From: Truepera radiovictrix DSM 17093
GTDB taxonomy: Bacteria > Deinococcota > Deinococci > Deinococcales > Trueperaceae
Direction of reading: 5' to 3'
Assembly (NCBI RefSeq): GCF_000092425.1
Contig: NC_014221.1
Location: 462,001 to 526,000 of the forward strand
Length of the DNA stretch: 64,000 bases
The position numbers were made by a program, and so were the translations under genes. The notes below the pieces were generated by a model. The model made no database searches. It was not told the origin of the DNA and worked only from the letters and a program-made list of their open reading frames with translations. Positions 22,465 through 30,649 of the stretch are shown piece by piece (positions within the stretch are counted from its first letter, which is position 1; each line of letters begins with the position of its first letter).

Positions 22465-24687
22465 TTACTGTGCGCTCTGCCGCGCCTGGTCGACGAGCTC
22501 GGGCAGGAGCAGGGGCTCGCCGTCGCCGGGGTCGACGCGCAGCTCGGCCAGGTCGGGGTTGCGCTCGAGCGCCCGCTCGAGCGGGGCGACCGCCTGGGCG
22601 AAGCGGCCGAGATCAAAGAGCACGAGCCCCAGGTTGAGCTGCGCCTCGCTGTTGTCGGGGTCGGCCTGGGTGGCGCGCGTGAGGTAGTCGAGCGCGCGGT
22701 CAAAGCGGCCCAGGCGGAAGTAGGCGAAGCCCGCGTTGTTCAGAACCGTCGCGCTCTCCGGCAGCCCCTCGAGCGCCCGCTCGTAGTGCTCGACGGCGCC
22801 GCGCAGATCCCCCTGGAGCTGCCGCGCGTAGCCCTGGTAAAAGGCGATCGTCCCCGCTTCGGCGCCCGCTTCGTCGGCGACGTCCGCTTGCAGCTCGGCG
22901 GCGCGGTCGAACTCGCGCTGCGCCGCCGCCAGCTCATCGGCTTGCAGCGCCGAGAGGCCCGCGCCGAACACCGCCGCGACGTCCGGGTCAAACGCCAGGC
23001 GCTCGGCGCCGGTGAGCCGCTGGTTCTGTTCGACAAGCCGCCGCGCGTTCTGCGCGTCTTGCGACGTCGGCGCTAAGCGCAGCGCCTCGTCGAGCGCGTT
23101 AAGCGCCTGGTCGAAGCGGCCCGCCCCGCCGAGGGCGAGGCCGTAGAGGGTGTAGAGCTCGGGGTCGCCCGCGTCGCGCGCCAAAAGCGGTTCGAGCACC
23201 CCGATGGCGGCCTCGTTCTGGCCCGCCTCGAGCAGCAGCTGCGCGAGGTTGCGCTCCAACACCCCCCTGGCCTGCGGGTTCTGCGCGAGGGCCGCCTCGA
23301 GGGTGGCGCGCGCCTCGTCCGTTCTGCCCGCCTGCGCCTGGGTGATGGCGAGCTGGTTGGCGAGCTCGGGGTTGGTGGGGGCGGCGTCCAAGGCCTCCTG
23401 CAAGACCGCCTCGGCCGCCTCGAGGTTCCCCGTGCCGCGCAGCACCTCGGCCTCGGCGAGCGCGAGCGCCGCGTCTTGGGGGTAGCGCTGGCGGCCCTCG
23501 CGGAGGATCTCCAGGGCGCGCGCGCTCTGCGCTTCGCCGAGCGCGCTGGCGAGCGCGTAGGCGCTGGGGTCGGGGTCGGCTGCCAGGCGCGCCTCGAGGA
23601 CCGCGAGCGCTTCGTCCCCCTCGCCGCGGCGCACGAGCTCGCCGATCAGCGCCGCGTGCAGGCTGGCCGATTCGGGGACGCGCTCGACCGCCTCGCGGAG
23701 CGTTATCAGGGCCCCCTCGGCGTCGTCCGTGCGGCGCTGCAGCGCCGCGAGCTCTAAGTAGGCCGCCGCGTAGCGCGGGTACGCCTTCAGGGCGCGCGTC
23801 AGCGCCGCTCGGGCCGCTTCGGGTTCGGCGAAGCGGGCGCTGCCGGCGAGCGCGACGGCGTGCGCGGGGTTGAGCGCGAGCGCCGCCGCGAAGGCCTCGC
23901 GCGCGGTCGCCGCGTCGCCCGCCGCGGCGAGCACCACACCGCGTTTGACGAGCGCCTCGACGTCTTCGGGGGCGGCCTCGATAGCGGCGAGCGACGCCGC
24001 TAGCGCCGGCTCGAGCTCCCCGGCGGCGGCGAGAGCTTCGGCGCGCTCCGAGAGCACCCAGCTCGAGCCCGCGTCGCGTTCGGCCGCCGCTTGCAGCTCG
24101 GGGGTGTCGCGCGCCTCGAGCCCCAAGGCCGCCTCGCCGACCGCGCCGAGCGACGCCAGCGAGGGGGTCTGCGCGACGACCGCGGCGACCTGCGCTTCGT
24201 CGTCGGCCGAGAGGGTGAGCTCGAGCTCCGTGACGACCGCCTCGACGACGCTCGCCAACAGGGCGGCGGGGTTGTCAGCCGGTCCGCTGACGGGGACGCG
24301 CCGGACGGCGTCGTCGGGGCCGGCGAAGACGAGGTCGATGACGAGGCCCTCGCCGTCGCCGCTCAGGCCGACGAGCCCGCTGACGAGCGCGCGGGCGCCG
24401 AAGGCTTCGGCGAAGGTGGCGGTGTCGAGCGTGCCCTGCGCCTCGGCGCGTTGCGCGACGAGCAGGGTGTCGCCGACGGGGGGGGCGTAGACGCCGTCGA
24501 TGACGTTAAGCGCCCGCTGAAGCCCGGTGGCGAGCCCCAAGCGGTAGGGGGAGTCGGTCTCGTCGGCGTCGAAGGCGAGGACGACGAGGCGGTCGACCGC
24601 GCCCTCGTGCGCGGGCGGTTGCGCCCAAGCGAGCGGCGCTGCGAGGGCGAGGAGGGCGAAAAGCTGCAGAAGGGGAGCGCGTTTCAT
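22465..24687 (-). CDS. Large secreted TPR-repeat protein
   Basis: 740 residues. A signal peptide (1-22, ending AWAQP) is followed by a domain of about 150 residues (VDRLVVLAFDADETDSPYRL) and then many TPR units. Examples are LEAALAQNPQARGVLERNLA, the 34-residue series from LYTLYGLALGGAGRFDQALN, and a run near the C-terminus with NAGFAYFRLGRFDRALDYL. TPRs form scaffolds for protein contacts in the cell envelope; the partner is unknown. TATACT lies seven bases before ATG 24687 with no Shine-Dalgarno, so the mRNA is probably leaderless. A 17-bp tandem repeat lies immediately upstream. Confidence 0.85.
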   Translation of the reverse strand: MKRAPLLQLFALLALAAPLAWAQPPAHEGAVDRLVVLAFDADETDSPYRLGLATGLQRALNVIDGVYAPPVGDTLLVAQRAEAQGTLDTATFAEAFGARALVSGLVGLSGDGEGLVIDLVFAGPDDAVRRVPVSGPADNPAALLASVVEAVVTELELTLSADDEAQVAAVVAQTPSLASLGAVGEAALGLEARDTPELQAAAERDAGSSWVLSERAEALAAAGELEPALAASLAAIEAAPEDVEALVKRGVVLAAAGDAATAREAFAAALALNPAHAVALAGSARFAEPEAARAALTRALKAYPRYAAAYLELAALQRRTDDAEGALITLREAVERVPESASLHAALIGELVRRGEGDEALAVLEARLAADPDPSAYALASALGEAQSARALEILREGRQRYPQDAALALAEAEVLRGTGNLEAAEAVLQEALDAAPTNPELANQLAITQAQAGRTDEARATLEAALAQNPQARGVLERNLAQLLLEAGQNEAAIGVLEPLLARDAGDPELYTLYGLALGGAGRFDQALNALDEALRLAPTSQDAQNARRLVEQNQRLTGAERLAFDPDVAAVFGAGLSALQADELAAAQREFDRAAELQADVADEAGAEAGTIAFYQGYARQLQGDLRGAVEHYERALEGLPESATVLNNAGFAYFRLGRFDRALDYLTRATQADPDNSEAQLNLGLVLFDLGRFAQAVAPLERALERNPDLAELRVDPGDGEPLLLPELVDQARQSAQ

Positions 24688-24694
24688 CTAGGGG

Positions 24695-24700
24695 AGTATA
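24695..24700 (-). promoter_or_regulatory. Candidate -10 box of the TPR gene
   Basis: TATACT on the minus strand ends seven bases before the ATG at 24687. There is no Shine-Dalgarno sequence, so transcription probably starts at or next to the start codon. The upstream side runs into the 17-bp repeats, whose TTCTCACCTGG could act as the -35 region. Confidence 0.6.
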
Positions 24701-24706
24701 CCTAGG

Positions 24707-24808
24707 CCCAGGTGAGAACCGGACCCAGGTGAGAACCGGACCCGGGTGAGAACCGGGCTCACGCGAGAGCCGGACCCACGCGAGAACCGGGCGCGCGTAA
24801 GAAGCGGC
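24707..24808. repeat. Six tandem 17-bp units upstream of the TPR gene
   Basis: Units start at 24707, 24724, 24741, 24758, 24775 and 24792. The first two are identical (CCCAGGTGAGAACCGGA), the third to fifth carry a few changes, and the sixth (CGCGCGTAAGAAGCGGC) is degenerate. The array fills the gap between the cdd stop and the TPR promoter exactly. A minisatellite here could change promoter spacing or bind a regulator repeatedly. Confidence 0.9.
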
Positions 24809-25215
24809 TAGCGGGGCGCGCGCAGCCGAAACCCCCCCGGCAAAAGCTCGGCGACGCGCCAGCGCCGCACCGTGCCGCGGTCGTTGACCAGGTAGACGGT
24901 CGCGTCCTCGCTAAACTCGAAGAGCACCTGGCGGCAAGCGCCGCAGGGGCTCGCCGGTTCGGGGGCGGTGGTGTAGACGACGAGCTCGCTAAAGGTGCGC
25001 TCGCCGGCCGAGACGAGCGCCTGCACCGCCGACTGCTCGGCGCAGCGGCTGAGGCCGTAGGAGGCGTTTTCGACGTTGGCGCCGGCGTAGATGGCGCCGC
25101 TAGGGGCGCGCAGCGCGGCGCCGACGTGAAACCCCGAGTAGGGCGCGTAGGCGCTGGCGTGCGCGCGCCGCGCCGCTTCGAGGAGGTCGGCGGGGGGCTC
25201 CGGAGGGAGGTTCAT
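24808..25215 (-). CDS. cdd: Cytidine deaminase
   Basis: 135 residues from ATG 25215; a frame extension to 25278 has no family similarity. Zinc-binding and catalytic motifs are SRCAEQSAV (Cys and the catalytic Glu) and PCGACRQVL, and the N-terminal SAYAPYSGFHVGAAL binds substrate. It deaminates cytidine and deoxycytidine for pyrimidine salvage. TAAACT lies five bases before the ATG with no Shine-Dalgarno directly at hand. The position after dgkA matches Bacillus. Confidence 0.95.
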   Translation of the reverse strand: MNLPPEPPADLLEAARRAHASAYAPYSGFHVGAALRAPSGAIYAGANVENASYGLSRCAEQSAVQALVSAGERTFSELVVYTTAPEPASPCGACRQVLFEFSEDATVYLVNDRGTVRRWRVAELLPGGFRLRAPR

Positions 25216-25220
25216 GGGGT

Positions 25221-25226
25221 AGTTTA
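25221..25226 (-). promoter_or_regulatory. Candidate -10 box of cdd
   Basis: TAAACT on the minus strand ends five bases before the cdd ATG (25215). It lies in the 20-base gap after dgkA, so cdd may have its own leaderless transcript besides operon read-through. Confidence 0.4.
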
Positions 25227-25235
25227 CCGGAGCGG

Positions 25236-25646
25236 CTAGCCGAAGACCACGCGCCACAAGGGGGGACCGAGCACCCACAACCCCACCAACACGGCGAAGA
25301 GCGCCGCGACGAGGACCGCCCCGGCGGCGGCGTCTTTGGCGCGTTTGACGAGCGGGTGAAACTCGGGGGAGACGAGGTCGAGGGTGCTCTCGAGGGCGCT
25401 ATTGACGAGCTCGAGGGCGAGCACGAGCGCGCAGACGAGAAACAAGGGGACGAGCTCGGCGCCGACCGCTAGACCGACGCCGAGGGCGAGCGCCGCGCCA
25501 AGGACCTGGATGCGGAAGTTGCCCTCGGTGCGCCAGACCGCCCCCACCCCCGCGAAGGCGGCCCGAAAGGCGGCCTCTAGGCGCGTTCGCGAGAGCGTTC
25601 GAGGAGCGCCGCGGCGCGCGCCTGGTTTTGGCGGAAGGTCGTCCAC
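25236..25646 (-). CDS. dgkA: Diacylglycerol/undecaprenol kinase family protein
   Basis: 136 residues, a small membrane kinase that phosphorylates undecaprenol or diacylglycerol. Three membrane helices are visible, with catalytic-region motifs ELVNSALESTLDLV and KRAKDAAAGAVLV. The GTG start at 25646 overlaps ybeY by 70 bases; no later start keeps the conserved RLEAAFRAAFAGVGAVWRTE helix. In Bacillus the equivalent gene also sits between ybeY and cdd. Confidence 0.88.
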   Translation of the reverse strand: MDDLPPKPGARRGAPRTLSRTRLEAAFRAAFAGVGAVWRTEGNFRIQVLGAALALGVGLAVGAELVPLFLVCALVLALELVNSALESTLDLVSPEFHPLVKRAKDAAAGAVLVAALFAVLVGLWVLGPPLWRVVFG

Positions 25647-26020
25647 GCTTCCTCCGTCGGGTGGTCGAAGCCGAGCAGGTGGGTGAGCCCGTGGGCGGCC
25701 AGGGTGACGACCTCGAGCTCTAAGGTGTGCCCCTGCGCCGCGGCTTGGCGCGCGGCGGTGTCTAGGCTGATGACGATGTCGCCTAGGTGCGGCACCTCGG
25801 GAAAGCCCGCGTCGTCGGGTTCGGCGAGCGGGTACGAGAGCACGTCGGTGGGGGCGTCCTCCCCGCGGTGCGCGCGGTTGAGCTCCCGGATCTTCGGGTC
25901 GTCGACCAAGACGATCGTGAGCTCCTTGTCGCCGGCGCCAAGCTCGGCTTTCAGCGCGGTGACCACCGCCTGGAGCCGCTTACGGAAGGGGTACGGACGC
26001 TCGGCGAGAATCTCGATCAC
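25577..26020 (-). CDS. ybeY: Endoribonuclease YbeY
   Basis: 147 residues. YbeY is a zinc-dependent RNase required for 16S rRNA 3' maturation and ribosome quality control. The metal site HGLTHLLGFDH is intact, and LNRAHRGEDAPTDVLSYPL is the other family signature. GTG 26020 overlaps the end of pgpH by 41 bases, and an in-frame TAA two codons upstream excludes a longer start. Confidence 0.95.
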   Translation of the reverse strand: MIEILAERPYPFRKRLQAVVTALKAELGAGDKELTIVLVDDPKIRELNRAHRGEDAPTDVLSYPLAEPDDAGFPEVPHLGDIVISLDTAARQAAAQGHTLELEVVTLAAHGLTHLLGFDHPTEEAWTTFRQNQARAAALLERSRERA

Positions 26021-27953
26021 GCTTTAATCTATCAAGTTCCTCCCCCGAGGGGTAACTCACGCGGCGGTGCAAGACGGCCGTCAGGAGGCGTTCGAAGGTG
26101 CTAGCGATCACCTCCAGGTCGTGAAAGTTTAGGGGGCTCTGGGCGAGCTGGTCGTCTTGGAGGCGCTGCTCGATAAGCCGGTCGATCATCGCGCGGACGC
26201 TCCCCTGGGTGGGTTCGGCGAGCGACCGCGAGGCCGACTCGACGGCGTCGGCGAGCATCAACACGGCCGTTTCGCGCGACTGCGGGCGCGGCCCGGCGTA
26301 GCGGAAGTTGAGCTCGTCGACGCGCTCGGAGCTCTCCAGCGCGCGTTTGTAGAAGTACGCGAGCACCGTCGTGCCGTGGTGCTCGGTGACAAAGGGCTCG
26401 AGCGCCGCCGGCAGGCCGTACTCGCGCAGCAGCTCGACGCCGTCGCGGACGTGGCTGGTGATGATCAGGTAGCTTAGGTGCGGCGAGATGCGGTCGTGCG
26501 GGTTCTCCCCGGCAAACTGGTTTTCGGTGAAAAACTGCGGCCGCCGCAGCTTGCCGACGTCGTGGTAGAGCGCCCCGACGCGCGCCAAGAGGGGGTCGCC
26601 GCCGATGTTGGCGACCGCCTGGGCGACCAAGTTGGAGATAATGAGCGAGTGCTGGTACGTCCCCGGCGCCTCTAAGAGGAGCTTTTGCAGGAGCGGGTTG
26701 GAGGGGCTGGTGAGTTCGAGGAGCCGGAACTCGGTCAAAAAGCCCAGGTTGCTCTCGGCGAGTGGGAGCGCGGCCAGCGCGAGCATCCCCGCGAGCACCC
26801 CGCCCCCCAAAAGCCACGCGAGCGCCCCGAGCGCCCCCAGGTTGCCGAGCCCGCCGACGAGCGCGCTGCCGAGGGCGAACGTCACGGCGGCGACCGCCCC
26901 GCTTAAAAGCCCCGTAATGAGTAGCGCCGGGCGGGCGTGAAAGGTGCGGGCGAACAGGGCCGCCGTGGTGCCGCCGGTGAGCGCCGCCAGGGGGTGAAAG
27001 GGGGTGTCGCTGGGGCTCAGGAGCGCCGTGATGACCGCCAACCAGACGGCGAGCACGAAAGCGGCGCGTTCGCTGGTGAGCACCGCCACGAGCAGCGGCA
27101 AAAAGGCGATAAAGAGGAGGTAGGGGCTCGCCAAAAAGGCGAGCCGCTGCAGCACGAGCCCGAGCGCCCAGAGGAGCACGAGAAAGGCGAGCTGCCCGAC
27201 GGTGAGGCGCGCGCGGAGGCTGCGGTAGAAGTGGAGGAGCGGCAGGGTCAGGAAAAGGGCCAAAAGGGCGCAGACGAGCGCGAGCACGAGGCTCTGCTCG
27301 AGCCGGTCGCTGCGGGGGGTGTAGAGCCCGGCGGCTTCGAGCACCCGCAGCGCGTCGTCGGTCAAGGGGTCGCCCCGCCGGACGATCACGTCGCCGGCCT
27401 CGAGCACGCGCATCACCGGTTCAACGCTCTCGGCAGCCGCGGCGCGCGCCGCCTCGGTGAGGCGCGCGCTCGGTTCGGTGGTACTGATCAAGAGGCGCTG
27501 CAGCGTCGCCGCGACGGCTTCGCCATCCCCCGCGAGCGCGGCGGCCTCCCGGATGAGGTTGGGGAGCTCCGCTTCGCTCACCCCGTCGGGGTGGCTATAG
27601 GCCTCGGTTAAAAAGCGCCGCACCCTTTCGGGGAGCTCGGCGGCGGCGAGTTCGGAGAGCACGAGGCGCTGCCTCTCGGGCGAGGTGCTGTAAAGGACGC
27701 CGATCTGCGCGCGCGCGGCGCTCCGCGCGCGTTCGGTGGCGACGCGGTCGACCGCCACGAGGTCGAAAGGGGCGCGGAAGGTCTGGGGGCTGGGGTCGCC
27801 GACGCGCAGCGCCGGTGCCGGGCTAGACCCGTAGACGCTGTATAGCAGCCCCGCCAGGGTCGCGGCAAAGAGCAGCGCGGACCAGAACAGGCGGCGCGGC
27901 GGCAGGTCGCGCCGCGGCCTTCGCGGCGCTTTGGGGGCGGAGGTGGCGGTCAT
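25980..27953 (-). CDS. pgpH: 7TM-HD phosphohydrolase, c-di-AMP phosphodiesterase PgpH type
   Basis: 657 residues. One N-terminal membrane helix (about 25-43), an extracytoplasmic 7TMR-HDED domain (about 60-220), seven membrane helices, then a cytoplasmic HD domain: TYQHSLIISNLV, LYHDVGKLRRPQFF, and ADAVESASRSLAEPT. In Listeria and Bacillus this family hydrolyses the signal c-di-AMP; activity here is inferred. Immediately after phoH and before ybeY, as in Bacillus (yqfF). Confidence 0.92.
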   Translation of the reverse strand: MTATSAPKAPRRPRRDLPPRRLFWSALLFAATLAGLLYSVYGSSPAPALRVGDPSPQTFRAPFDLVAVDRVATERARSAARAQIGVLYSTSPERQRLVLSELAAAELPERVRRFLTEAYSHPDGVSEAELPNLIREAAALAGDGEAVAATLQRLLISTTEPSARLTEAARAAAAESVEPVMRVLEAGDVIVRRGDPLTDDALRVLEAAGLYTPRSDRLEQSLVLALVCALLALFLTLPLLHFYRSLRARLTVGQLAFLVLLWALGLVLQRLAFLASPYLLFIAFLPLLVAVLTSERAAFVLAVWLAVITALLSPSDTPFHPLAALTGGTTAALFARTFHARPALLITGLLSGAVAAVTFALGSALVGGLGNLGALGALAWLLGGGVLAGMLALAALPLAESNLGFLTEFRLLELTSPSNPLLQKLLLEAPGTYQHSLIISNLVAQAVANIGGDPLLARVGALYHDVGKLRRPQFFTENQFAGENPHDRISPHLSYLIITSHVRDGVELLREYGLPAALEPFVTEHHGTTVLAYFYKRALESSERVDELNFRYAGPRPQSRETAVLMLADAVESASRSLAEPTQGSVRAMIDRLIEQRLQDDQLAQSPLNFHDLEVIASTFERLLTAVLHRRVSYPSGEELDRLKRDRDSRRASVPLP

Positions 27954-28118
27954 CGTAGGGTCATAGGGTTCTGTACGTCAGGGGGTGGGCGCGTGGCTCC
28001 GGGCGCACCCCGAAACACCCCCGTCTTGGCCAACTGTAGCAGGTTGGGCGTTGGTGCGGGCGACCCCTCGGGCCGCACGCTCGAGCGCCCTGGCGAGACC
28101 CGTCGGCGGCGGTCGCCG

Positions 28119-29051
28119 TCAGGTGTACTGGTCGTAGGCTTTGACGATCCGCGCAACCAGCGGGTGGCGCACCACGTCGGCCTCGGTAAAGGTGACGAAG
28201 CGGATGCCCTCGATACCCCTCAAGATGCGCTCGGCGACGCGTAGACCGCTCTCGACGTTTTGCGGCAGGTCGGTCTGGGTGATGTCGCCGGTGACGACCA
28301 CGCGGCTATTAAAGCCCATCCGGGTGAGAAACATCTTCATCTGCTCGGGGGTGGTGTTTTGCGCCTCGTCGAGGATGATAAAGGCGTCGTTGAGGGTGCG
28401 GCCCCGCATAAAGGCCAGCGGCGCGACCTCGATGGTGCCGTTTTGAAAGAGCTGCTCGCTCTTGTCGCCGTCGAGCATGTCGTAGAGCGCGTCGTAAAGG
28501 GGGCGCAAGTAGGGGTCGATCTTCGCCTGCAGGTCGCCGGGAAGAAACCCGAGCTTTTCGCCCGCCTCGACCGCGGGCCGCGTCAGCACGATGCGTTTAA
28601 TCCGCCGCTCTTTAAGGGCCTGCACGGCCATGGCCACGGCGAGGTAGGTCTTACCCGTACCGGCCGGGCCGACGCCGAAGGTGATCTCGTTATGCTCGAT
28701 GGCGCTGACGTACGCGCGCTGCCCCGCCGTCTTGGGGCGGGCGCGCCGCGGCAGGCGTTCGGCGGCCCCCTCGGGTACCGGCCCCGCGTCGCTCACGAGC
28801 GTCTCCAAAGGGGTGTGCTCGAGCTCGGTGAGGCTGATCTTCTCACCCCGCCGGATGCTCGCTAGAAGCGCCGAAAAGGTCCGTTCAGCCTCGGCGACCG
28901 CGAGCTCTTCGCCGGAGAGCCGGAGCTCGTCGCCGCGGGCCACCACTTTGGCCGAGAGTTTGCTGCGCAGCAGTTTGAGGTTTTCGTCGTTGTGCCCAAA
29001 GAGCATCATCGCCTCGGCGGGCGAACGAAGTTTCAGGGTCAGGGTCGCTAT
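28119..29051 (-). CDS. phoH: PhoH-family ATPase, probable ATA start
   Basis: 310 residues as drawn. PhoH domain with Walker A GVGPAGTGKTYLA, Walker B AFIILDEAQNTT and the sensor region VVVTGDITQTDLP. Its cellular role is unsettled, probably RNA metabolism. The first ATG (29009) removes the N-terminal strand. From ATA 29051 the frame reads [20 protein letters not shown], the normal PhoH N-terminus, with AGGAGGAG upstream (29064-29057). The ATA overlaps the preceding stop as ATAG, the exact analogue of an ATGA coupling. ATG 29009 is the conservative alternative. Confidence 0.93.
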   Translation of the reverse strand: MATLTLKLRSPAEAMMLFGHNDENLKLLRSKLSAKVVARGDELRLSGEELAVAEAERTFSALLASIRRGEKISLTELEHTPLETLVSDAGPVPEGAAERLPRRARPKTAGQRAYVSAIEHNEITFGVGPAGTGKTYLAVAMAVQALKERRIKRIVLTRPAVEAGEKLGFLPGDLQAKIDPYLRPLYDALYDMLDGDKSEQLFQNGTIEVAPLAFMRGRTLNDAFIILDEAQNTTPEQMKMFLTRMGFNSRVVVTGDITQTDLPQNVESGLRVAERILRGIEGIRFVTFTEADVVRHPLVARIVKAYDQYT

Positions 29052-29602
29052 CGGCGTCTCCTCCTAGAGAGCGTAGCGGGTCGCTTGGCGCGCGGCGGTG
29101 AGAGCACCTGGTGCCAGATAAACCCCTGTAGGGTCGCCGTCGGGTCGGTAAAGGGCCCGCGCCCCGCTCTCGAGGTGATTGTAACGCGTTTCGGGGCCTC
29201 CAGGCGTTGTACACGCATAGCGGGTGCGACCTCGAGCGGCGGGCTGGGGGGCGTCGCAGGACGTTCGTCGCTCGGGCGCCTGGGGGGTGCCGAGGGGGGC
29301 TGAGGGACGGGCGCGCGCGGGGGCGCGCTGGGCGGCGGCGCCGGTGCGCGTCCGCCGCGCCTGGAGCGCTCCTGCGCCGCCGCCTCCTGCACGCGCCGGC
29401 GCGCCTCCTCTAAGCGGCGCTGCAGGGCGTCGTCGCCCGGAGGGCGCGCTGCGGGGGCGGCGTCGGGGTTGGTGCCCTCGCGGGGACGCCCCCCCGCTGG
29501 AGGGCGGGGCGGGGGGCGTTTGCCGAGGAGGTTGCCGAGCGCGGGGAGGAGGAAAAACAGCGCGATCAGGAGGAGCTCGAAGGGGATGTTGGGCAGGTTC
29601 AC
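29048..29602 (-). CDS. Hypothetical membrane-anchored proline-rich protein
   Basis: 184 residues. One membrane helix at the N-terminus ([20 protein letters not shown]), then a long Pro/Arg-rich low-complexity region with a short charged helix ([21 protein letters not shown]), and a C-terminal patch [17 protein letters not shown] ending in [11 protein letters not shown] recognise no family. ATG 29602 overlaps the floA stop by four bases. It occupies the slot taken by yqfB-yqfD in Bacillus. Its C-terminus overlaps the phoH start. Confidence 0.75.
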   Translation of the reverse strand: MNLPNIPFELLLIALFFLLPALGNLLGKRPPPRPPAGGRPREGTNPDAAPAARPPGDDALQRRLEEARRRVQEAAAQERSRRGGRAPAPPPSAPPRAPVPQPPSAPPRRPSDERPATPPSPPLEVAPAMRVQRLEAPKRVTITSRAGRGPFTDPTATLQGFIWHQVLSPPRAKRPATLSRRRRR

Positions 29603-30576
29603 GCCCCGTCCTCACCCCCACCGGCGGCGCGCCCGATGTTGCCGCGCATCCGCGTGTCGGCCTGGAGGTTCTCGAGGTTGTAGTAGTCCATCACACCGAG
29701 GTTGCCGCTGCGAAACGCCTCGGCGATCGCGCGCGGCACCTCCGCCTCGGCTTCGACCACCTTCGCGCGCATCGCCTCGACCATGGCGCGGTTTTCCTGC
29801 TCGACGGCGACCGCCATCGCGCGGCGCTCCTCGGCTTTGGCCTGCGCGACCCGTTTGTCGGCCTCGGCCTGGTCGGTCTGCAGGGTCGCGCCGATGTTTT
29901 TCCCGACATTGACGTCGGCGATGTCAATCGACAGGATTTCAAAGGCGGTCCCCGAGTCGAGGCCGCGCTCGAGCACCGCTTTGGAGATGATGTCGGGGCT
30001 CTCCAGCACCTGCTTGTGGTTTTCCGACGAACCGATCGACGAGATGATCCCCTCGCCGACGCGGGCGATGATGGTGTCCTCACCCGCCCCCCCGACGAGG
30101 CGCTCGAGGTTGGCGCGCACCGTCACGCGGGCGGTGCCGATCAGTTCGATGCCGTCTTTTGCGACCGCGGCGATGCTCGGCGTGGTGATGACGCGCGGGT
30201 TGACCGAGACCTTGACCGCGTCGAGCACGTCGCGGCCCGCGAGGTCAATAGCGGCGGCGCGGTCAAAAGGCAGCGCGATGCGCGCCTTGTCGGCGGCGAT
30301 CAGCGCGTCGACGACGCGGTCGACGTTACCGCCGGCGAGGTAGTGGGCCTCGAGGAGGTCTTGGGTCACCTCGATGCCCGCCTTGTCGGCTTTGATGAGC
30401 GGCAAGATGATGCGGTTGGGTGGGATGCGGCGCAGGCGCATGGCCACGAGGCTCGTCAAGCTGACGCGCACCCCCGCCGCGACGGCCGAGATCCACAACC
30501 CGACGGGCACGAACGAGAAGAGGACGATAAAAAAGAGGACGACGATACCGGCGATGATGAGAACACCGAAATCCAT
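29599..30576 (-). CDS. floA: Flotillin-like protein FloA
   Basis: 325 residues. An N-terminal hydrophobic hairpin (about 5-30) is followed by the FloA/YqfA domain ([58 protein letters not shown]). An Ala/Glu-rich coiled coil follows ([20 protein letters not shown]). Flotillins organise membrane microdomains. The gene lies 74 bases after nfeD, the usual partner. AAGGAGCGCT precedes the ATG. Confidence 0.95.
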   Translation of the reverse strand: MDFGVLIIAGIVVLFFIVLFSFVPVGLWISAVAAGVRVSLTSLVAMRLRRIPPNRIILPLIKADKAGIEVTQDLLEAHYLAGGNVDRVVDALIAADKARIALPFDRAAAIDLAGRDVLDAVKVSVNPRVITTPSIAAVAKDGIELIGTARVTVRANLERLVGGAGEDTIIARVGEGIISSIGSSENHKQVLESPDIISKAVLERGLDSGTAFEILSIDIADVNVGKNIGATLQTDQAEADKRVAQAKAEERRAMAVAVEQENRAMVEAMRAKVVEAEAEVPRAIAEAFRSGNLGVMDYYNLENLQADTRMRGNIGRAAGGGEDGA

Positions 30577-30649
30577 AGCGCTCCTTTGGCGTTGGGGTGA
30601 GAAGGGTGTAAGGTGGCAGCGGGTAGGGGGGGCCCTAGGCGGCGCCGGG

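Noticed and set aside
29224-30600. 458-codon plus-strand ORF opposite floA and the proline-rich gene
   Set aside because: GC-rich antisense shadow with no recognisable domain; the minus strand has convincing genes with ribosome binding sites.
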